26,476 nucleotides of DNA from a virus (IMGVR_UViG_3300024348_002002:1-26476); one strand, 5' to 3'. Shown: positions 4,646-12,858, numbered from the stretch's first letter. The notes: generated from the letters alone by a model not told the origin. A program made the numbers and translations.

Positions 4646-4861
4646 ATGACTCTTAATTCAAAATTCAAGAAAGACGTTCAAACTCTTCGTGGTGCAGCAA
4701 ACGGCGATTTCTATCTTGATGTAAAGAATCCAAAACTTTACAAAAAGGTTCGTCGTTTCTATGAAAACGAAGGTGTAGTGTTCTCTGGTGATCCTCTTGA
4801 TGATTATGAGATGCTTATGGAATATGTTCTTGCTGATCTTGAATCCGTTGAGGTTGCATGA
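4646..4861 (+). CDS. Small early protein, unknown function
   Basis: A 71-residue soluble protein with a basic N-terminal half (KFKKDVQTLR, KLYKKVRRFYENEG) and an acidic C-terminal half (DPLDDYEMLMEYVLADLESVE). This charge split resembles small phage proteins that bind host factors, but no family is recognised. ATG 4646 is the first in-frame ATG downstream of the promoter at 4595-4623. The in-frame TTG at 4595 is the promoter's own -35 box and is ruled out. It overlaps the next gene by 4 bases (ATGA). Confidence 0.75.
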   Translation: MTLNSKFKKDVQTLRGAANGDFYLDVKNPKLYKKVRRFYENEGVVFSGDPLDDYEMLMEYVLADLESVEVA

Positions 4862-5097
4862 AATCAAAAGTTCTTCTTGAACGTGAAGGATATCGCTTTG
4901 TAGAGGCGGGTATTCTAGAAATCAACGGTAAACCTGATTACCGTCTCCAAAAGCAAAATGAATACACTAAACGCTGGAATGACATTTATCTTTTTGATAA
5001 TGTTCTACAATGTTCTACTGCAATGGAGGATATTGAATATGCGCGTTGGCTTGACCCAGACAGAGTACCTTGCTACATTAAGGATGATGAAGAGTGA
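4858..5097 (+). CDS. Small early protein, unknown function
   Basis: A 79-residue soluble protein, translationally coupled to the upstream gene by an ATGA overlap. It is rich in Tyr, Trp and acidic residues (KRWNDIYLFDNV, EDIEYARWLDPDRVPCYI) and ends in an acidic tail (KDDEE). No membrane segment or recognisable motif. Its last codons form the left arm of the hairpin controlling the next gene, so ribosomes finishing here could also disturb that hairpin. Confidence 0.72.
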   Translation: MKSKVLLEREGYRFVEAGILEINGKPDYRLQKQNEYTKRWNDIYLFDNVLQCSTAMEDIEYARWLDPDRVPCYIKDDEE

Positions 5098-5134
5098 GAT
5101 ATAGATAAATAATATAAAATAGTCTATATCTTAT
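5094..5134 (+). promoter_or_regulatory. Hairpin hiding the HNH2 start codon, with a late promoter in its loop
   Basis: GATATAG (5098-5104) and CTATATC (5124-5130) pair perfectly. A-T and G-T pairs extend the stem to 5094-5104/5124-5134, taking in the first two bases of the ATG. The loop contains ATAAATA. Transcripts from upstream would fold. Transcripts from the late promoter would lack the left arm. This is the same layout as at 257-306, although the sequences are unrelated. Confidence 0.65.
5104..5111 (+). promoter_or_regulatory. Late promoter (GATAAATA) for HNH2
   Basis: It matches the NATAAATA late element. The predicted start is near 5117, about 16 bases before the ATG. It lies at the base of the hairpin loop described at 5094-5134. 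Confidence 0.62.
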
Positions 5135-5519
5135 GTATAAAAACCAAGCAGATGCCAATGCCAAAGCAAGAGAACTTTATAGAAAAAATACTAAAAAGTA
5201 CTCATTAAAAAATAAAGAAAAAAGAGAAAATCGCAGAAAATTAATTTATGAAGCACTTGGAAATAAGTGTGTTGAATGTGGATCTACTTCAAATTTAGAA
5301 ATAGATCACATAAATCCTTCTCTAAAAGAAAATAGAATTTCTCCATTGGCACAAGGATTATCAAAAACATTAGATGATGATAATCTTCAACTGTTATGTC
5401 ATTTTTGTCATACTAAAAAATCAAAATATCAAAGAAATGCTGCTTGGAATTTATTCAGGAGTTTGCCTCTTGAAGAGCAAAATAAACTAATACAAAAAGA
5501 GAAAGAGAAGGATGAGTAA
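5133..5519 (+). CDS. Small free-standing HNH endonuclease
   Basis: A 128-residue protein. A strongly basic, helical N-terminus (about residues 1-45, many Lys/Arg) precedes a compact HNH domain: CVECG (46-50), LEIDHINP (55-62) and LCHFCHTKKS. The two CxxC pairs form the zinc site, and DH is the catalytic pair. It lacks the extra zinc finger and helix-turn-helix of the first HNH protein, so the two are different lineages. No good Shine-Dalgarno precedes the ATG. Its leader is instead folded into a hairpin unless transcription starts at the late promoter. It is probably a homing endonuclease inserted between small genes. Confidence 0.82.
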   Translation: MYKNQADANAKARELYRKNTKKYSLKNKEKRENRRKLIYEALGNKCVECGSTSNLEIDHINPSLKENRISPLAQGLSKTLDDDNLQLLCHFCHTKKSKYQRNAAWNLFRSLPLEEQNKLIQKEKEKDE

Positions 5520-5567
5520 ATAGTCACGGATGGACTTTAACAGCACTGGTCGGGAGCAAAACCCCTT

Positions 5568-5801
5568 ATGTCTAGATCTGATCTGCTTCGTTGGATTGGA
5601 AACATTCTTCTCATAATCGGTTACCAAACCATGTTATGGGGAGAATTTAAATATGGTTTAATGATAAAAGTTGTTGGGGGATTGCTCACAGTACCTTTTG
5701 CCATTAAACTTAAACTTTGGGATGTATTATTCTTATGTGCATTCTTTGGTATTACCGAGATATCAAAGTTAACCCAACTTTTCTTAGTTTCTCAAAACTA
5801 A
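5568..5801 (+). CDS. Small multi-span membrane protein
   Basis: A 77-residue, very hydrophobic protein with about three short membrane segments (LLRWIGNILLIIGYQTML, YGLMIKVVGGLLTVPFAI, DVLFLCAFFGITEI) and few charges. It is an inner-membrane protein of unknown function. The pattern is reminiscent of fragments of small transporter or YgjV-like proteins, but no motif confirms this. The 48 bases upstream contain no strong Shine-Dalgarno. It lies between the HNH2 gene and a repeat-hairpin region that leads to a terminator. Confidence 0.65.
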   Translation: MSRSDLLRWIGNILLIIGYQTMLWGEFKYGLMIKVVGGLLTVPFAIKLKLWDVLFLCAFFGITEISKLTQLFLVSQN

Positions 5802-5925
5802 GTGGTGGATCCAATGACCCCCTTATGAGTTTCTTGCTTCTCTCAAGAGCAAGTGGTGCGGATGGGGAATTCTTTCTCCGCCTGGTTTCTTGCCTCCAGT
5901 CAAAGGGCAAGTGGCGAGCCTGAGT
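5800..5925 (+). repeat. Three AAGTGGYG repeats with associated hairpins
   Basis: AAGTGGTG at 5800 and 5851 and AAGTGGCG at 5909 recur at 51- and 58-base spacing. The last two each follow a hairpin ending in GCAAG: CTTGCT/AGCAAG (5833-5838/5848-5853) and CTTGCC/GGCAAG (5889-5894/5906-5911). A further stem GCGGA/TCCGC (5858-5862/5877-5881) lies between them. No gene is apparent in this stretch before the terminator. Confidence 0.5.
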
Positions 5926-5931
5926 TACATA

Positions 5932-5960
5932 AGAGGGGTTTACACAACCCCTCTTTTTTT
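5932..5960 (+). terminator. Rho-independent terminator upstream of the glycan operon
   Basis: A 9-bp stem AGAGGGGTT/AACCCCTCT (5932-5940/5946-5954) with a 5-base loop is followed by an uninterrupted run of T. It ends transcription of region 1. The -35 box of the next promoter overlaps its stem and loop. Confidence 0.92.
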
Positions 5961-5967
5961 GTATAAT
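5939..5967 (+). promoter_or_regulatory. Promoter of the glycan operon
   Basis: TTTACA (5939-5944) and TATAAT (5962-5967) are 17 bases apart. The -35 is within the preceding terminator and the -10 directly follows its T-run. The start would be near 5974, 20 bases before the first ATG. No other promoter is evident until 21164. Confidence 0.82.
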
Positions 5968-5993
5968 ATATACTAAGAGAATTTTATTAATCT

Positions 5994-7040
5994 ATGAGTG
6001 ATTATAAGAAAACAGCACTTGTGCTTGGTGCTGGTGGTTTTATTGGAAGTCATATGGTTCGCAGATTGCGTTCCGAAGGTTATTGGGTTCGTGGAGTAGA
6101 TCTTAAACTTCCTGAATTTTCGGAAAGTGAAGCGCATGAATTTGTTGTAGGAGATCTGCGAGATCTGAATTTCGTGGAAAGAGTTTTGCAATATAAGGGA
6201 CCTTATCGCAACTTTTATAATTTTATTCCAAGTAGGTATATTGATACTTTTGATGAAATATATCAATTCGCTGCTGATATGGGTGGAGCGGGATTTGTAT
6301 TCAGTGGCGATAATGATGCTGACATTATGCACAACTCCGCAACTATTAACCTCAATGTCCTTGAAGCACAAAGACAACTGAATGACTTCAAAAGTGTAAA
6401 CAAAACCAAGATTTTTTATTCTGGATCTGCTTGCATGTATCCAGAGCATAATCAACTTGATCCTGATAATCCAGATTGCCGTGAAGAATCAGCATACCCA
6501 GCTAATCCAGATTCTGAATATGGTTGGGAGAAGTTGTTCTCAGAGCGATTGTTTTTCGCTTATCATCGTAATTACGGGATCCCTGTTCGGGTTGTTAGGT
6601 ATCATAATATCTTTGGACCTGAAGGAACCTGGGAGGGTGGAAGAGAAAAGGCACCAGCAGCAATCTGCCGTAAAGTTGCCTATCTTCCAGAAGAAGGTGG
6701 AACTATCGAAGTGTGGGGAGATGGCCTACAAACTCGTTCCTTCTTGTACATCGACGAATGTATCGAAGCAACCCGCAGAATGATGGAATCTGATTTCATT
6801 GGACCAGTAAACATTGGATCTGAAGAAATGGTCACTATCAATCAACTTGTAGATACTGCTGCTAAAGTTTCTGGCAAAAAAGTAGATAAAAATCATATTG
6901 ATGGTCCACTTGGTGTCCGTGGTCGCAATTCTAATAATGATCTTATCCGCGAAAAACTTGGTTGGGATTATTCTCAGACTTTGGAAGAAGGTATTCGCAA
7001 AACCTATAACTGGATTTCTGAACAGATTAAAAACAAATGA
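5994..7040 (+). CDS. GDP-mannose 3,5-epimerase
   Basis: An extended short-chain dehydrogenase/epimerase of 348 residues. It converts GDP-D-mannose to GDP-L-galactose (and GDP-L-gulose). It closely resembles the plant enzyme: NAD motif GAGGFIG (12-18), QFAADMGGAGF, SGSACMYPE, the YxxxK pair Y176/K180, HNIFGPEGTWEGGREKAPAA, and WGDGLQTRSFLYIDEC. C147 and K219 match the catalytic Cys145 and Lys217 of Arabidopsis GME with the same offset of two as Y176/K180, so the enzyme is probably active. It is first in an 18-gene run and overlaps the next gene by 4 bases (ATGA). It would supply GDP-L-galactose to the glycosyltransferases downstream. Confidence 0.9.
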   Translation: MSDYKKTALVLGAGGFIGSHMVRRLRSEGYWVRGVDLKLPEFSESEAHEFVVGDLRDLNFVERVLQYKGPYRNFYNFIPSRYIDTFDEIYQFAADMGGAGFVFSGDNDADIMHNSATINLNVLEAQRQLNDFKSVNKTKIFYSGSACMYPEHNQLDPDNPDCREESAYPANPDSEYGWEKLFSERLFFAYHRNYGIPVRVVRYHNIFGPEGTWEGGREKAPAAICRKVAYLPEEGGTIEVWGDGLQTRSFLYIDECIEATRRMMESDFIGPVNIGSEEMVTINQLVDTAAKVSGKKVDKNHIDGPLGVRGRNSNNDLIREKLGWDYSQTLEEGIRKTYNWISEQIKNK

Positions 7041-7897
7041 AAATAACTATTCTTGGGTCTGGCGGTCAAATTGGTGCTTACCTCACAGACTACCTAAAAA
7101 CTAAAGGTCATGATGTAATTGAATTTGATGTTGCAAATGGAGAAGATCAAGATCTTCGAAAGATTCCAAACTCCAAACTCGAAAATGATATCAAGGTATC
7201 TGACTTTGTTTTCTTTCTTGCATTTGATGTAGGTGGATCTCGTTATCTTAAAAAGTATCAACATACTTTTGATTTTATTGATAACAACACTAGAATTATG
7301 GCAAATGTGTTTGGGTATTTGAAAGAATATCGTAAACCATTTATCTTTGCTTCATCGCAAATGAGTAATATGAGTTACTCTCCTTATGGTGTCATGAAAA
7401 GAGTAGGTGAGATGTATACTCAAAATCTAGGTGGACTGATCGTTAAATTTTGGAATGTCTATGGCATAGAAAAAGATCACGAAAAGTCTCACGTAATTAC
7501 CGACTTTATCCGCAAAGGATTTGAAGAAGGTGAGTTTGAAATGATGACTGATGGAACAGAAGAGAGACAATTCCTTTATGCAGAAGACTGCTGTGAAGGT
7601 TTGGAAACAATAATGGAACATTATGCAGACTTTAAATCCACGGATCCTCTTCACATAACATCATTCCGATCTGATTCAATTAAGAGAGTTGCTGAGATTA
7701 TTCAGGGACAATTTAATTTGATTGGCAAATATGAAGTCAAAATAAATCCAGGTCTTGCTAAAGATAGTGTGCAGTTGGATAAGAGGAATGAGGCAGATAA
7801 TTATATTCACGGATGGTGGTTGCCTAAAACAAATCTAGAAACCGGTATTGGAAAAGTATTTACAGAGATGAAAAAGGAGTATGGTTACGATGACTGA
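7037..7897 (+). CDS. NAD-dependent sugar epimerase/dehydratase
   Basis: A 286-residue extended SDR protein. The NAD-binding motif GSGGQIG is at the N-terminus. FFLAFDVGGSRY and the FASSQMSN stretch precede the catalytic YGVMK (YxxxK), followed by WNVYG. These place it among nucleotide-sugar epimerases and dehydratases. The substrate cannot be told from sequence. It shares the xFLYAEDC substrate-loop pattern with its neighbour and overlaps genes on both sides. A role in converting a GDP- or UDP-sugar intermediate for the operon is inferred. Confidence 0.8.
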   Translation: MKITILGSGGQIGAYLTDYLKTKGHDVIEFDVANGEDQDLRKIPNSKLENDIKVSDFVFFLAFDVGGSRYLKKYQHTFDFIDNNTRIMANVFGYLKEYRKPFIFASSQMSNMSYSPYGVMKRVGEMYTQNLGGLIVKFWNVYGIEKDHEKSHVITDFIRKGFEEGEFEMMTDGTEERQFLYAEDCCEGLETIMEHYADFKSTDPLHITSFRSDSIKRVAEIIQGQFNLIGKYEVKINPGLAKDSVQLDKRNEADNYIHGWWLPKTNLETGIGKVFTEMKKEYGYDD

Positions 7898-8648
7898 TAT
7901 GCTAGCACTGAAAAGTTTTATCAATGAACCTCACTGTGATCTTGGATCTAATGCTTGGGTTCTTGCTGATCTCGTTGAAAAGTATAAGAATGCAAGGTTT
8001 ATTGATCTTGGCGTAAGACTTGGAGCTTCTTCAGCAATCTTATCTATTGACGCAGAAAAGAATAACAATCAAGTTTGTGGTTGTGATTTGATGTTCACTG
8101 GATTTCAAAATAATGGAGCAAAGTTTGTAAATGAAAATTACATCTGCTATATGGCAGATAGCGTGACCCTTGGAAAGAACTGGGATGAGGATCCTTTTGA
8201 TATTATTTTTGTCGATACCATTCATACGAGGGAGCAAGTTCTAGCAGAACTTTATTTTTGGAGTAATCATATCAAAGAGGGTGGATACTTTGTTTTTCAT
8301 GATTCTCATTGGGAGGGTCCTGGAGATGTTATTGGAGGAAAACAGTGGGAACGCATTGATGTTGCTGTTACTGATTTCTTTGGTCTTCCTAAGAGTGTCC
8401 GCGAAATGGATCAATATGAAGATGAAAATATTCGCCTAGAACATTACACTCCAAGTTATGGAATGACTTTTGTTCAAGTTAAATCTCTTGATGCCATTGA
8501 AAAATTCAAGAGTAATGTTAATTGGGAGGAAGTATTTGAAATTCGTAACTGGTTGAATGATCTCCATTTCAACAGAAGTAATCCAAACTTTGTTGATTGG
8601 AATCAAGATATTGAAAACATCGAAAACGAACTAGTAATTAATCCATGA
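7890..8648 (+). CDS. Class I SAM-dependent methyltransferase-like protein
   Basis: About 252 residues. The segment ARFIDLGVRLGASSAIL matches motif I of Rossmann methyltransferases (DxGxxxGxS), and DIIFVDTIHTREQVLAELYFW and GGYFVFHDSHW match the later strands of the Methyltransf_24-type family found in sugar operons. It probably O- or N-methylates a sugar or attaches to a glycan precursor. The ATG at 7890 is preferred over 7881 because GGAG (7876-7879) is then 10 bases upstream rather than 1. It overlaps its neighbours by 8 and 4 bases. Confidence 0.7.
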   Translation: MTDMLALKSFINEPHCDLGSNAWVLADLVEKYKNARFIDLGVRLGASSAILSIDAEKNNNQVCGCDLMFTGFQNNGAKFVNENYICYMADSVTLGKNWDEDPFDIIFVDTIHTREQVLAELYFWSNHIKEGGYFVFHDSHWEGPGDVIGGKQWERIDVAVTDFFGLPKSVREMDQYEDENIRLEHYTPSYGMTFVQVKSLDAIEKFKSNVNWEEVFEIRNWLNDLHFNRSNPNFVDWNQDIENIENELVINP

Positions 8649-9466
8649 CTTGCTCAGTATCGCATTGGAGTGGGAGACTTGGAAATAATATTCAACAAGT
8701 CGCCAATTGTATAATGAGAGCAGAACTTACTGGTGATGCTTTTTATCAAAAACTAAGTCACGAAATTATTAAAAAGTTTGTTTTAAATTTTGGTAGAGAG
8801 GAATCTTCTGAAGAGTATGAAGGTAGGTTTTATTCCTGGGAGCCACTTGTCCACTGCGAAAAGGGAATATTTGAAGGTGGTAATGAAATTGGTGTAGATA
8901 AAGATTACGTATATCAAAATATTAGACGTGTTTGTAGGAACTATATCATTCATCATTTGGATATTGTTGAAAAGGATGTGATTGGTGATGATACTGTTGT
9001 TATGCATCTTAGGAGCGGTGATAACTATCATCGAGTATTTGATCCACCAACCAATTACATTCCAAATCCATTAATTTACTATCTAAACTTGATTGATTCA
9101 TTTGATAAATGTATCTTAGTTACTGAACCTGATAGAGAAAATCCAATAGTTCATGAGTTGATGAAGATTGATAAAGTTCAAATTCAATCCTTAGATGTTA
9201 AGTCTGATTTTTCAACACTTCTATCCGCTAAAAATCTTGCTCTATCTGGTGTTGGAACTTTTGCTGTGGCAGCAGCACTGTGCTCTAAGAATATTGAAAA
9301 TCTCTTTACTACAGATTTGCTGTTGACTGAGCACCTAAATTATAGTATGCTGTTCGATACAGATGTCAATGTGCATGTGATGGAGTTGGAAAATTATCTT
9401 TCCGTTTTCCCGTGCAGTTGGAAAAATACTGAAGAGCAAAGAAAGTTTATTTTAGAATATAGATGA
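8645..9466 (+). CDS. GT11/fucosyltransferase-like glycosyltransferase
   Basis: A 273-residue protein. The N-terminal GRLGNNIQQVANC is the LGNxxFQ-type motif of alpha-1,2-fucosyltransferase-like enzymes. VVMHLRSGDNY is the HxRxGD nucleotide-binding motif, where the Arg contacts GDP-sugar. The C-terminal half (LSGVGTFAVAAALCS) resembles the family's third motif. It is divergent from the other three copies in this operon, so it probably has its own acceptor. It overlaps both neighbours by 4 bases (ATGA). Donor inferred to be GDP-L-fucose or GDP-L-galactose. Confidence 0.7.
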   Translation: MTCSVSHWSGRLGNNIQQVANCIMRAELTGDAFYQKLSHEIIKKFVLNFGREESSEEYEGRFYSWEPLVHCEKGIFEGGNEIGVDKDYVYQNIRRVCRNYIIHHLDIVEKDVIGDDTVVMHLRSGDNYHRVFDPPTNYIPNPLIYYLNLIDSFDKCILVTEPDRENPIVHELMKIDKVQIQSLDVKSDFSTLLSAKNLALSGVGTFAVAAALCSKNIENLFTTDLLLTEHLNYSMLFDTDVNVHVMELENYLSVFPCSWKNTEEQRKFILEYR

Positions 9467-10455
9467 AAATTTTTGTAACTGGATGCGCCGGGTTACTTGG
9501 TGCCAATTATACAAGACACTTACTTTCTAATGGTCATCAAGTTGTTGGTATTGATGACTTATCCGGCGGATATAAAGCTTTTGTTCCTAAAACAGAAAAT
9601 TTTACTTTTGTCAAATTTGATCTAGAAAGAAGAAAAAAAGTCGTTGAGTTATTTGAAGAGCATAAACCAGATGTTCTTTTGCACTTTGCTGCTTATGCTG
9701 CTGAAGGATTGTCTCCGTTCATTCGTAATTTTAATTATAGAAATAATCTCATTTGTTCAGCAAACCTGATCAATGAGTGTATTACTCACGAGACTAAATT
9801 TATTTTTACTTCAAGTATGGCAGTTTATGGTGAACAAGAACCGCCATTTACTGAAGATAAACGCCCTCAACCAATTGATCCTTACGGTATTGCGAAGTAT
9901 GCAGTTGAGTGTGATTTAAAACTTGCTCACGAACAATTTGGTCTTAGATACAATATTGTTAGACCACATAATGTTCTTGGTATCTATCAAAACATCTGGG
10001 ATAAGTATCGTAATGTAATTGGTATTTTTATTAGAAAAACTTTGAATAGTGAACCAATTTTGGTTTATGGTGATGGAGAACAGACCCGTGCTTTCTCAGA
10101 TATCAAATATTATATGGAACCATTTGATAAACTTCTAACAGATTATGATGGAGAAATTTTTAACATTGGTGCTGATAGATATTTTACCTTGAATGAAGTT
10201 GCAGAAGCAGTTCAAAGAATTGGTAAAAGATATGGATATGAAGTACCAATAGAACACGGTGAACCAAGACACGAAGTTAAACATGCTTATTGCGATCATA
10301 CAAAAGCAAAAACTATGCTAGACTTTAAAGATGAAACTAATCTTGAGGAGTTAATTGATAGTATGTTTGTTTGGGCAATGAAGCAACCGAATAGAAAAGT
10401 TAAGAAAATGGATTATGAGGTCACAAAAGACATTTACGATTATTGGAGAAATTGA
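9463..10455 (+). CDS. NAD-dependent UDP-sugar epimerase (GalE-like)
   Basis: A 330-residue extended SDR. GCAGLLGANY is the NAD motif, IDDLSGGY follows the second strand, and VLLHFAAYAAEGLSP, FTSSMAVYGE and the catalytic YGIAK (YxxxK) are as in UDP-glucose 4-epimerases and related UDP-glucuronate enzymes. VYGDGEQTRAFSDIKY is the substrate-binding stretch. The C-terminal 30 residues are longer than in GalE. The product may be a UDP-hexose or, because a UDP-glucose dehydrogenase lies at 19201, a UDP-uronic acid. The substrate is not resolvable by eye. The stop overlaps the next start (TGATG). Confidence 0.82.
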   Translation: MKIFVTGCAGLLGANYTRHLLSNGHQVVGIDDLSGGYKAFVPKTENFTFVKFDLERRKKVVELFEEHKPDVLLHFAAYAAEGLSPFIRNFNYRNNLICSANLINECITHETKFIFTSSMAVYGEQEPPFTEDKRPQPIDPYGIAKYAVECDLKLAHEQFGLRYNIVRPHNVLGIYQNIWDKYRNVIGIFIRKTLNSEPILVYGDGEQTRAFSDIKYYMEPFDKLLTDYDGEIFNIGADRYFTLNEVAEAVQRIGKRYGYEVPIEHGEPRHEVKHAYCDHTKAKTMLDFKDETNLEELIDSMFVWAMKQPNRKVKKMDYEVTKDIYDYWRN

Positions 10456-11081
10456 TGTTACTAAGTTTTAATTCCTTGATTAAAAAGTATAATATAAACA
10501 TCACTGGAGTTATTCACGTTGGTGGGCATATTGGAGATGAACTTCATGAGTATAAAACAAATGGAGTAGAAAATATTATTATTTTTGAACCTCAACTTCA
10601 CTGCTTTGAAAAACTTTCTGCAAAAGCAAAGGAGGTTGAATTGCCTGCTAAACTTGTTAATAAAGCACTTGGCAACAAAAATGGTAGAATTGAAATGATA
10701 TCAGATCCTACTGGTCTATGTGGTTCTATTCTTAAACCTAAACTTCACCTAGAGTTATCTCCCGACGTTATTTTTTCTGAAACCTTGGATGTAGAAATTT
10801 CCAGACTTGATGATGAAATTCCAAAAAACCATACTTATAATTTTTTAAATATGGATACTCAAGGATATGAGTTGGAAGTTCTAAAGGGAGGAATAAAAAC
10901 TTTAGAAAAAATTGATTATGTTTATACTGAAGTAAATCAAGCAGAGGTTTATGAAAATAATGCAATGATTGATGAGTTGGATGAATTTCTGTTAGACTAT
11001 AATATTGAAAGAGTTGATACTGGTTGGCATGGATCACAAACTTGGGGAGATGCTTTTTATATTAAGAGAGGGTTGATTTGA
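10455..11081 (+). CDS. FkbM-family methyltransferase
   Basis: A 208-residue SAM-dependent methyltransferase. GVIHVGGHIGDE is motif I, NIIIFEPQ carries the acidic end of strand 2, and the family signature NMDTQGYELEVLKGG is clear. C-terminal motif: DTGWHGSQTWGDAFYIKR. FkbM enzymes methylate hydroxyls of sugars and polyketides. Here a sugar O-methylation capping or modifying the glycan is likely. The ATG at 10455 is chosen because GGAG lies 6 bases upstream and it forms TGATG with the preceding stop; an in-frame TTG at 10443 is less likely. Confidence 0.85.
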   Translation: MLLSFNSLIKKYNINITGVIHVGGHIGDELHEYKTNGVENIIIFEPQLHCFEKLSAKAKEVELPAKLVNKALGNKNGRIEMISDPTGLCGSILKPKLHLELSPDVIFSETLDVEISRLDDEIPKNHTYNFLNMDTQGYELEVLKGGIKTLEKIDYVYTEVNQAEVYENNAMIDELDEFLLDYNIERVDTGWHGSQTWGDAFYIKRGLI

Positions 11082-11938
11082 TGAGGGTATTTGATTCTTT
11101 TATTTTTTTTAATGAATTAGAATTATTGGAAATGCGTCTCAATATCTTAAATGATGTTGTAGATTATTTTGTTCTTACCGAATCTCCATTTACTGTAAGT
11201 GGAAATGAAAAACCACTTTATTACCTAGAAAATAAAGATAAATTTTCTAAATGGAATGATAAGATCGTTCATCATGTGACTGAAGAAATTCCTAATGATT
11301 TCAGTCATATGATGAATAAGACTAAGCATCATGTTGCATATAATGATGTTGATCCTTACGGAACTAAGTTTATAGATCTTCCCATACGTTTTCAAAGAGC
11401 TTTGTATAATAGGAACAATAGTGCCTTTGGAATTGAAAAAGCAGGAGCAACTGAGGATGATCTAATTATTACCAGTGATGCTGATGAAATTATCAATCCA
11501 TATGTTCTGGAAGATCTTTCTTGGTTTAATTCAAACAATCATTATCTTGCAGTTTGTAATGCATACTACTACAAGTTAAATTTCTTGTATCAGGATGATT
11601 GGATGGGATCTAGACTTTGTACTTGGAAACATCTAAAAAATACTACGATTGATCAACTTCGACAAGATCATTCTAATGCTTATAAGATTGAAAATGCTGG
11701 TTGGCATTTCAGTTTTCTTGGCAATGCCGAAAACTTTAAACTAAAGTTGGCATCATATGAACACACAGAAAACAATACAACAGAAGTTTTATCTAATGCT
11801 GAAGAGAAGGTAGAGAATGGTCTTGACCCTCTTAATAGGGGAATGACATACAGAGCAGTTCCCATCGATGATACCTATCCAGAATACATTCAAAATAATC
11901 AAAAGAAATATTCAGAGTTTATTAAAAAATGGAACTGA
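11081..11938 (+). CDS. GT17-family glycosyltransferase (MGAT3-like)
   Basis: A 285-residue protein beginning MRVFDSFIFFNELELLEMRLNIL in two pieces: the FxFFNELELLExRL start, the VLTESPFTVSGNEKPLYY stretch and DDLIITSDADEI (acidic metal and nucleotide-sugar site) are hallmarks of family GT17, whose eukaryotic member adds bisecting GlcNAc. Late motif: NAGWHFSFLG. It probably transfers an N-acetylglucosamine-type sugar to a mannose- or galactose-like acceptor, but donor and acceptor are inferred from the family. It overlaps the next gene by 10 bases. Confidence 0.82.
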   Translation: MRVFDSFIFFNELELLEMRLNILNDVVDYFVLTESPFTVSGNEKPLYYLENKDKFSKWNDKIVHHVTEEIPNDFSHMMNKTKHHVAYNDVDPYGTKFIDLPIRFQRALYNRNNSAFGIEKAGATEDDLIITSDADEIINPYVLEDLSWFNSNNHYLAVCNAYYYKLNFLYQDDWMGSRLCTWKHLKNTTIDQLRQDHSNAYKIENAGWHFSFLGNAENFKLKLASYEHTENNTTEVLSNAEEKVENGLDPLNRGMTYRAVPIDDTYPEYIQNNQKKYSEFIKKWN

Positions 11939-12858
11939 TTGAAGGTGTAGCATTATCGCAGTTATGTGATTATTCTTTTGGTGATCAATCTGGGAAGTGG
12001 GGCAATATTTGCACTTCCTTTATGAAAGAAGCGAATTTAACTAATACTGAATTTGTAACTAAGTTATTTGATATAAAGAAAAGTCGTAATTATATGACTT
12101 TGTTTATTGACAATATTCGTTTATATAAAAGAACTATTGTTGAAGTAAGTGAAAGTGATAAAGAGTATATAAACTCTCTTCATCAAAAAAATGACTTACT
12201 GCACCTTTGTTCTTGTTTCCCAGATATAAAGTTTATTATCTTCACTAATCTTGAGGATACACCTACAGATGATTATATCTTTGATTTGATCCCTGATAAT
12301 GTAGTTTGTATATCTGCTGTTAATGCGGTTTCTTTTGGCGGAAAGGTAACTCCTGCTCCTTATGGAGTGCAGAGAAGAATGTCTCCATCGGATAAAAGAA
12401 TTGAAGATTTGAAATCTTATATGAAAAATCTTCCACAAAATCCTTCAGGTCTTTTGTATGTAAGTCACAATGAAAATTCCCACTCCGAAAGAATGGGAAT
12501 AAAGGATTTTTTCAATGGAAAAGATTGGGTTGGGGTTCATGATAAGAGAGTTACTTACTCGGTATTTCTTTACAATCTAAGTCAATCTAAGTTTATGGTT
12601 TGCCCTAGAGGAAATGCTATAGACTGCCATCGAAACTGGGAAGTTCTTTATATGAGAAGAGTTCCTATTATGAAAAAGCATCCATACCTACTTGAGTTAT
12701 ATAAAGACTATCCTGTTTTATTTGTTGATGAATATTCCAAAGTTACCAAAGAACTTTTAATTGAGAATGATTATTTGTTTCAACAAGCTCAGACTATGGA
12801 TTTAAGTGGACTTGATTTAAATAACTTTTTTAATAAAACATTGGAGAGTTGTTTATGA
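11929..12858 (+). CDS. Exostosin-like (GT47-type) glycosyltransferase
   Basis: A 309-residue protein. The C-terminal half carries SKFMVCPRGNAIDCHRNWEV and LYMRRVPIM in sequence. This is the exostosin-type pattern CPRGxxxDxHRxWE...G/R-x-VPI, followed by FVDEYSKVT. The N-terminal half has no clear motif and may bind the acceptor. Exostosin-like enzymes make glycosidic bonds from UDP-glucuronate or UDP-sugars, which would fit the UDP-glucose dehydrogenase in the same operon. Overlaps of 10 and 4 bases with neighbours. Family call moderate, substrate unknown. Confidence 0.65.
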   Translation: MELIEGVALSQLCDYSFGDQSGKWGNICTSFMKEANLTNTEFVTKLFDIKKSRNYMTLFIDNIRLYKRTIVEVSESDKEYINSLHQKNDLLHLCSCFPDIKFIIFTNLEDTPTDDYIFDLIPDNVVCISAVNAVSFGGKVTPAPYGVQRRMSPSDKRIEDLKSYMKNLPQNPSGLLYVSHNENSHSERMGIKDFFNGKDWVGVHDKRVTYSVFLYNLSQSKFMVCPRGNAIDCHRNWEVLYMRRVPIMKKHPYLLELYKDYPVLFVDEYSKVTKELLIENDYLFQQAQTMDLSGLDLNNFFNKTLESCL

